Below, piece after piece: positions 11,212 to 11,893 of a DNA stretch of 11,893 nucleotides. Source of the DNA: FEN-727 sp036508635. Its GTDB lineage: Bacteria; Actinomycetota; Geothermincolia; Fen-727; Anoxymicrobiaceae. Below the pieces are notes generated by a model. The model made no database searches. It worked only from the letters and a program-made list of their open reading frames with translations, and was not told the DNA's origin. The translations under genes were made by a program, and so were the position numbers. Positions within the stretch are counted from its first letter, which is position 1. Each line of letters opens with the position of its first letter. Location: contig DATCGY010000316.1 in NCBI GenBank assembly GCA_036508635.1, positions 1 to 11,893 on the forward strand. The letters are read 5' to 3'.

Positions 11212-11893
11212 ATGCCCAAAGCCCTGACGGTCGCGAACCTCGCGGACCGTTCCGCCAGGAAGTTCGGGGACAAGGTCTTCGTAACTCGCGAGGTAACGTT
11301 TCGCTATCCGATACTGGACCGCAGCCTCGGAATCGATTCTTCCAAGAAAGAGATCACGTACAACGAGATACTCAAGCTGACCAACGGCGTCGCACACGCG
11401 ATGCGCGACCGGCTCGGAATACGCCGCGGCGACAGGATCGCGGTCCTGCTGACCAACCTCCCGGAGATGGGCCTCGTCTTTACGGCGGCCGCGCGCCTCG
11501 GAGCAGTGATCGTCCCCTTGAACTTCATGTTGAAAGCAAGGGAGGTGACCCGCATCGTCTCCGACTGTGGCGCGAAGGTCCTGATCACCGAGCCGGAGCT
11601 CTTCGCGATGAACATCCGCGACAAAGAGTACGTTCCCGGCATTGAGCACTGGGTGATGGTCGCCGACGAAGAGCGCGTTCCTGACGGATTCGAATCCGTC
11701 GACCGGCTGGGGGAAGGTATCTCCGAGGACGTCTGGGTCGAGCCCGCGGACCTCGCGCCGGACGAAGTCGCCGCGATCTTTTATACGTCAGGTACGACCG
11801 GCTTCCCAAAGGGCGCGATGCTCACCAGTGGCAACCTCATGTCCACCATAACGACTTCGCTGAGGCTCTTGCGGATCGGCAAGAAGGACTTCG
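11212..11893 (+). CDS. Acyl-CoA ligase/AMP-dependent synthetase (ANL superfamily), N-terminal part (runs off right edge)
   Basis: The frame is open to the window edge (227 residues). Tandem ATGs occur at 11209 and 11212; the second is better spaced (six bases) from AGGGGG at 11200-11205. The product MPKALTVANLADRSARKFGDKVFV opens like fatty acid or aromatic acid CoA ligases, followed by ITYNEILKLTNGVAHAM (48-64), RRGDRIAVLLTNLPEM (71-86), LGAVIVPLNFMLKAREV (97-112), and the adenylate-forming P-loop YTSGTTGFPKGAM at 191-203, the hallmark of the superfamily. These enzymes activate a carboxylic acid with ATP to an acyl-AMP and then the CoA thioester. The stretch between residues 25 and 47 (EVTFRYPILDRSLGIDSSKK) is longer than usual before the LTY-type motif. 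The C-terminal domain that would hint at the substrate is not in view. It is in one unit with the SCP2-like gene and under the same operator. Confidence 0.92.
   Translation, partial: MPKALTVANLADRSARKFGDKVFVTREVTFRYPILDRSLGIDSSKKEITYNEILKLTNGVAHAMRDRLGIRRGDRIAVLLTNLPEMGLVFTAAARLGAVIVPLNFMLKAREVTRIVSDCGAKVLITEPELFAMNIRDKEYVPGIEHWVMVADEERVPDGFESVDRLGEGISEDVWVEPADLAPDEVAAIFYTSGTTGFPKGAMLTSGNLMSTITTSLRLLRIGKKDF

Noticed and set aside
10533..11273. 246-codon minus-strand open frame over the SCP2 gene
   Set aside because: It is antisense to a clear SCP2 protein with promoter and ribosome site, has a low-complexity His/Arg/Asp-rich composition, and no start signal. It is a by-product of GC-rich codon use.
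1..11893. CRISPR arrays, rRNA, tRNA, phage or transposase genes
   Set aside because: No regularly spaced repeats, no RNA-gene signatures and no integrase or transposase frames were seen. The only repeat family is the short palindromic one at 4488 and 9599.

Overview
The window is a GC-rich bacterial segment with tightly packed genes, strong GGAGG-type ribosome sites and frequent GTG or TTG starts. A tungsten-type aldehyde:ferredoxin oxidoreductase, two electron-transfer flavoprotein (ETF) alpha genes, two TetR regulators, an SCP2-like protein and an acyl-CoA ligase suggest an anaerobe that handles organic acids, aldehydes, lipids or aromatics through CoA thioesters. A deep-branching anaerobic actinobacterium would fit, but no rRNA or clade-specific marker is present, so the taxonomy is a guess.

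Left part (1-4420). An ETF alpha gene runs off the left edge on the minus strand, preceded on the same strand by a TetR gene whose promoter carries inverted repeats. Diverging from that regulator across about 400 bases is the translation-associated ATPase gene ychF on the plus strand. It is followed by two minus-strand genes: a zinc-ribbon protein of unknown role and a nucleoside phosphorylase/nucleosidase-family enzyme with a TTG start.

Centre (4420-9060). An unlisted 49-residue membrane protein gene sits on the plus strand beside a palindromic repeat. It converges with a minus-strand cluster that reads, in transcription order, etfA - etfB (ATGA overlap) - aldehyde oxidoreductase - MoaD/ThiS-like sulfur carrier. 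A perfect 12-bp hairpin separates the last two. The sulfur carrier probably serves the pterin cofactor of the oxidoreductase, and the ETF is positioned to exchange electrons with it. Just upstream of etfA lies a 5'-truncated, triply frameshifted gene remnant, cut off by a second copy of the palindromic repeat.

Right part (9600-11893). A second TetR gene (minus strand) diverges from an SCP2-like gene and an acyl-CoA ligase (plus strand, running off the right edge). The SCP2 promoter is overlapped by a perfect 11-2-11 palindrome, a textbook TetR-type operator. The likely model is an acyl-CoA or aldehyde catabolic locus repressed by a ligand-responsive TetR protein. The most unusual items are the ETF-aldehyde oxidoreductase gene fusion of function by operon, a methionine-rich insertion in the oxidoreductase, the internally duplicated SCP2 protein, the small membrane protein, the decayed gene and the dispersed palindromic repeat.
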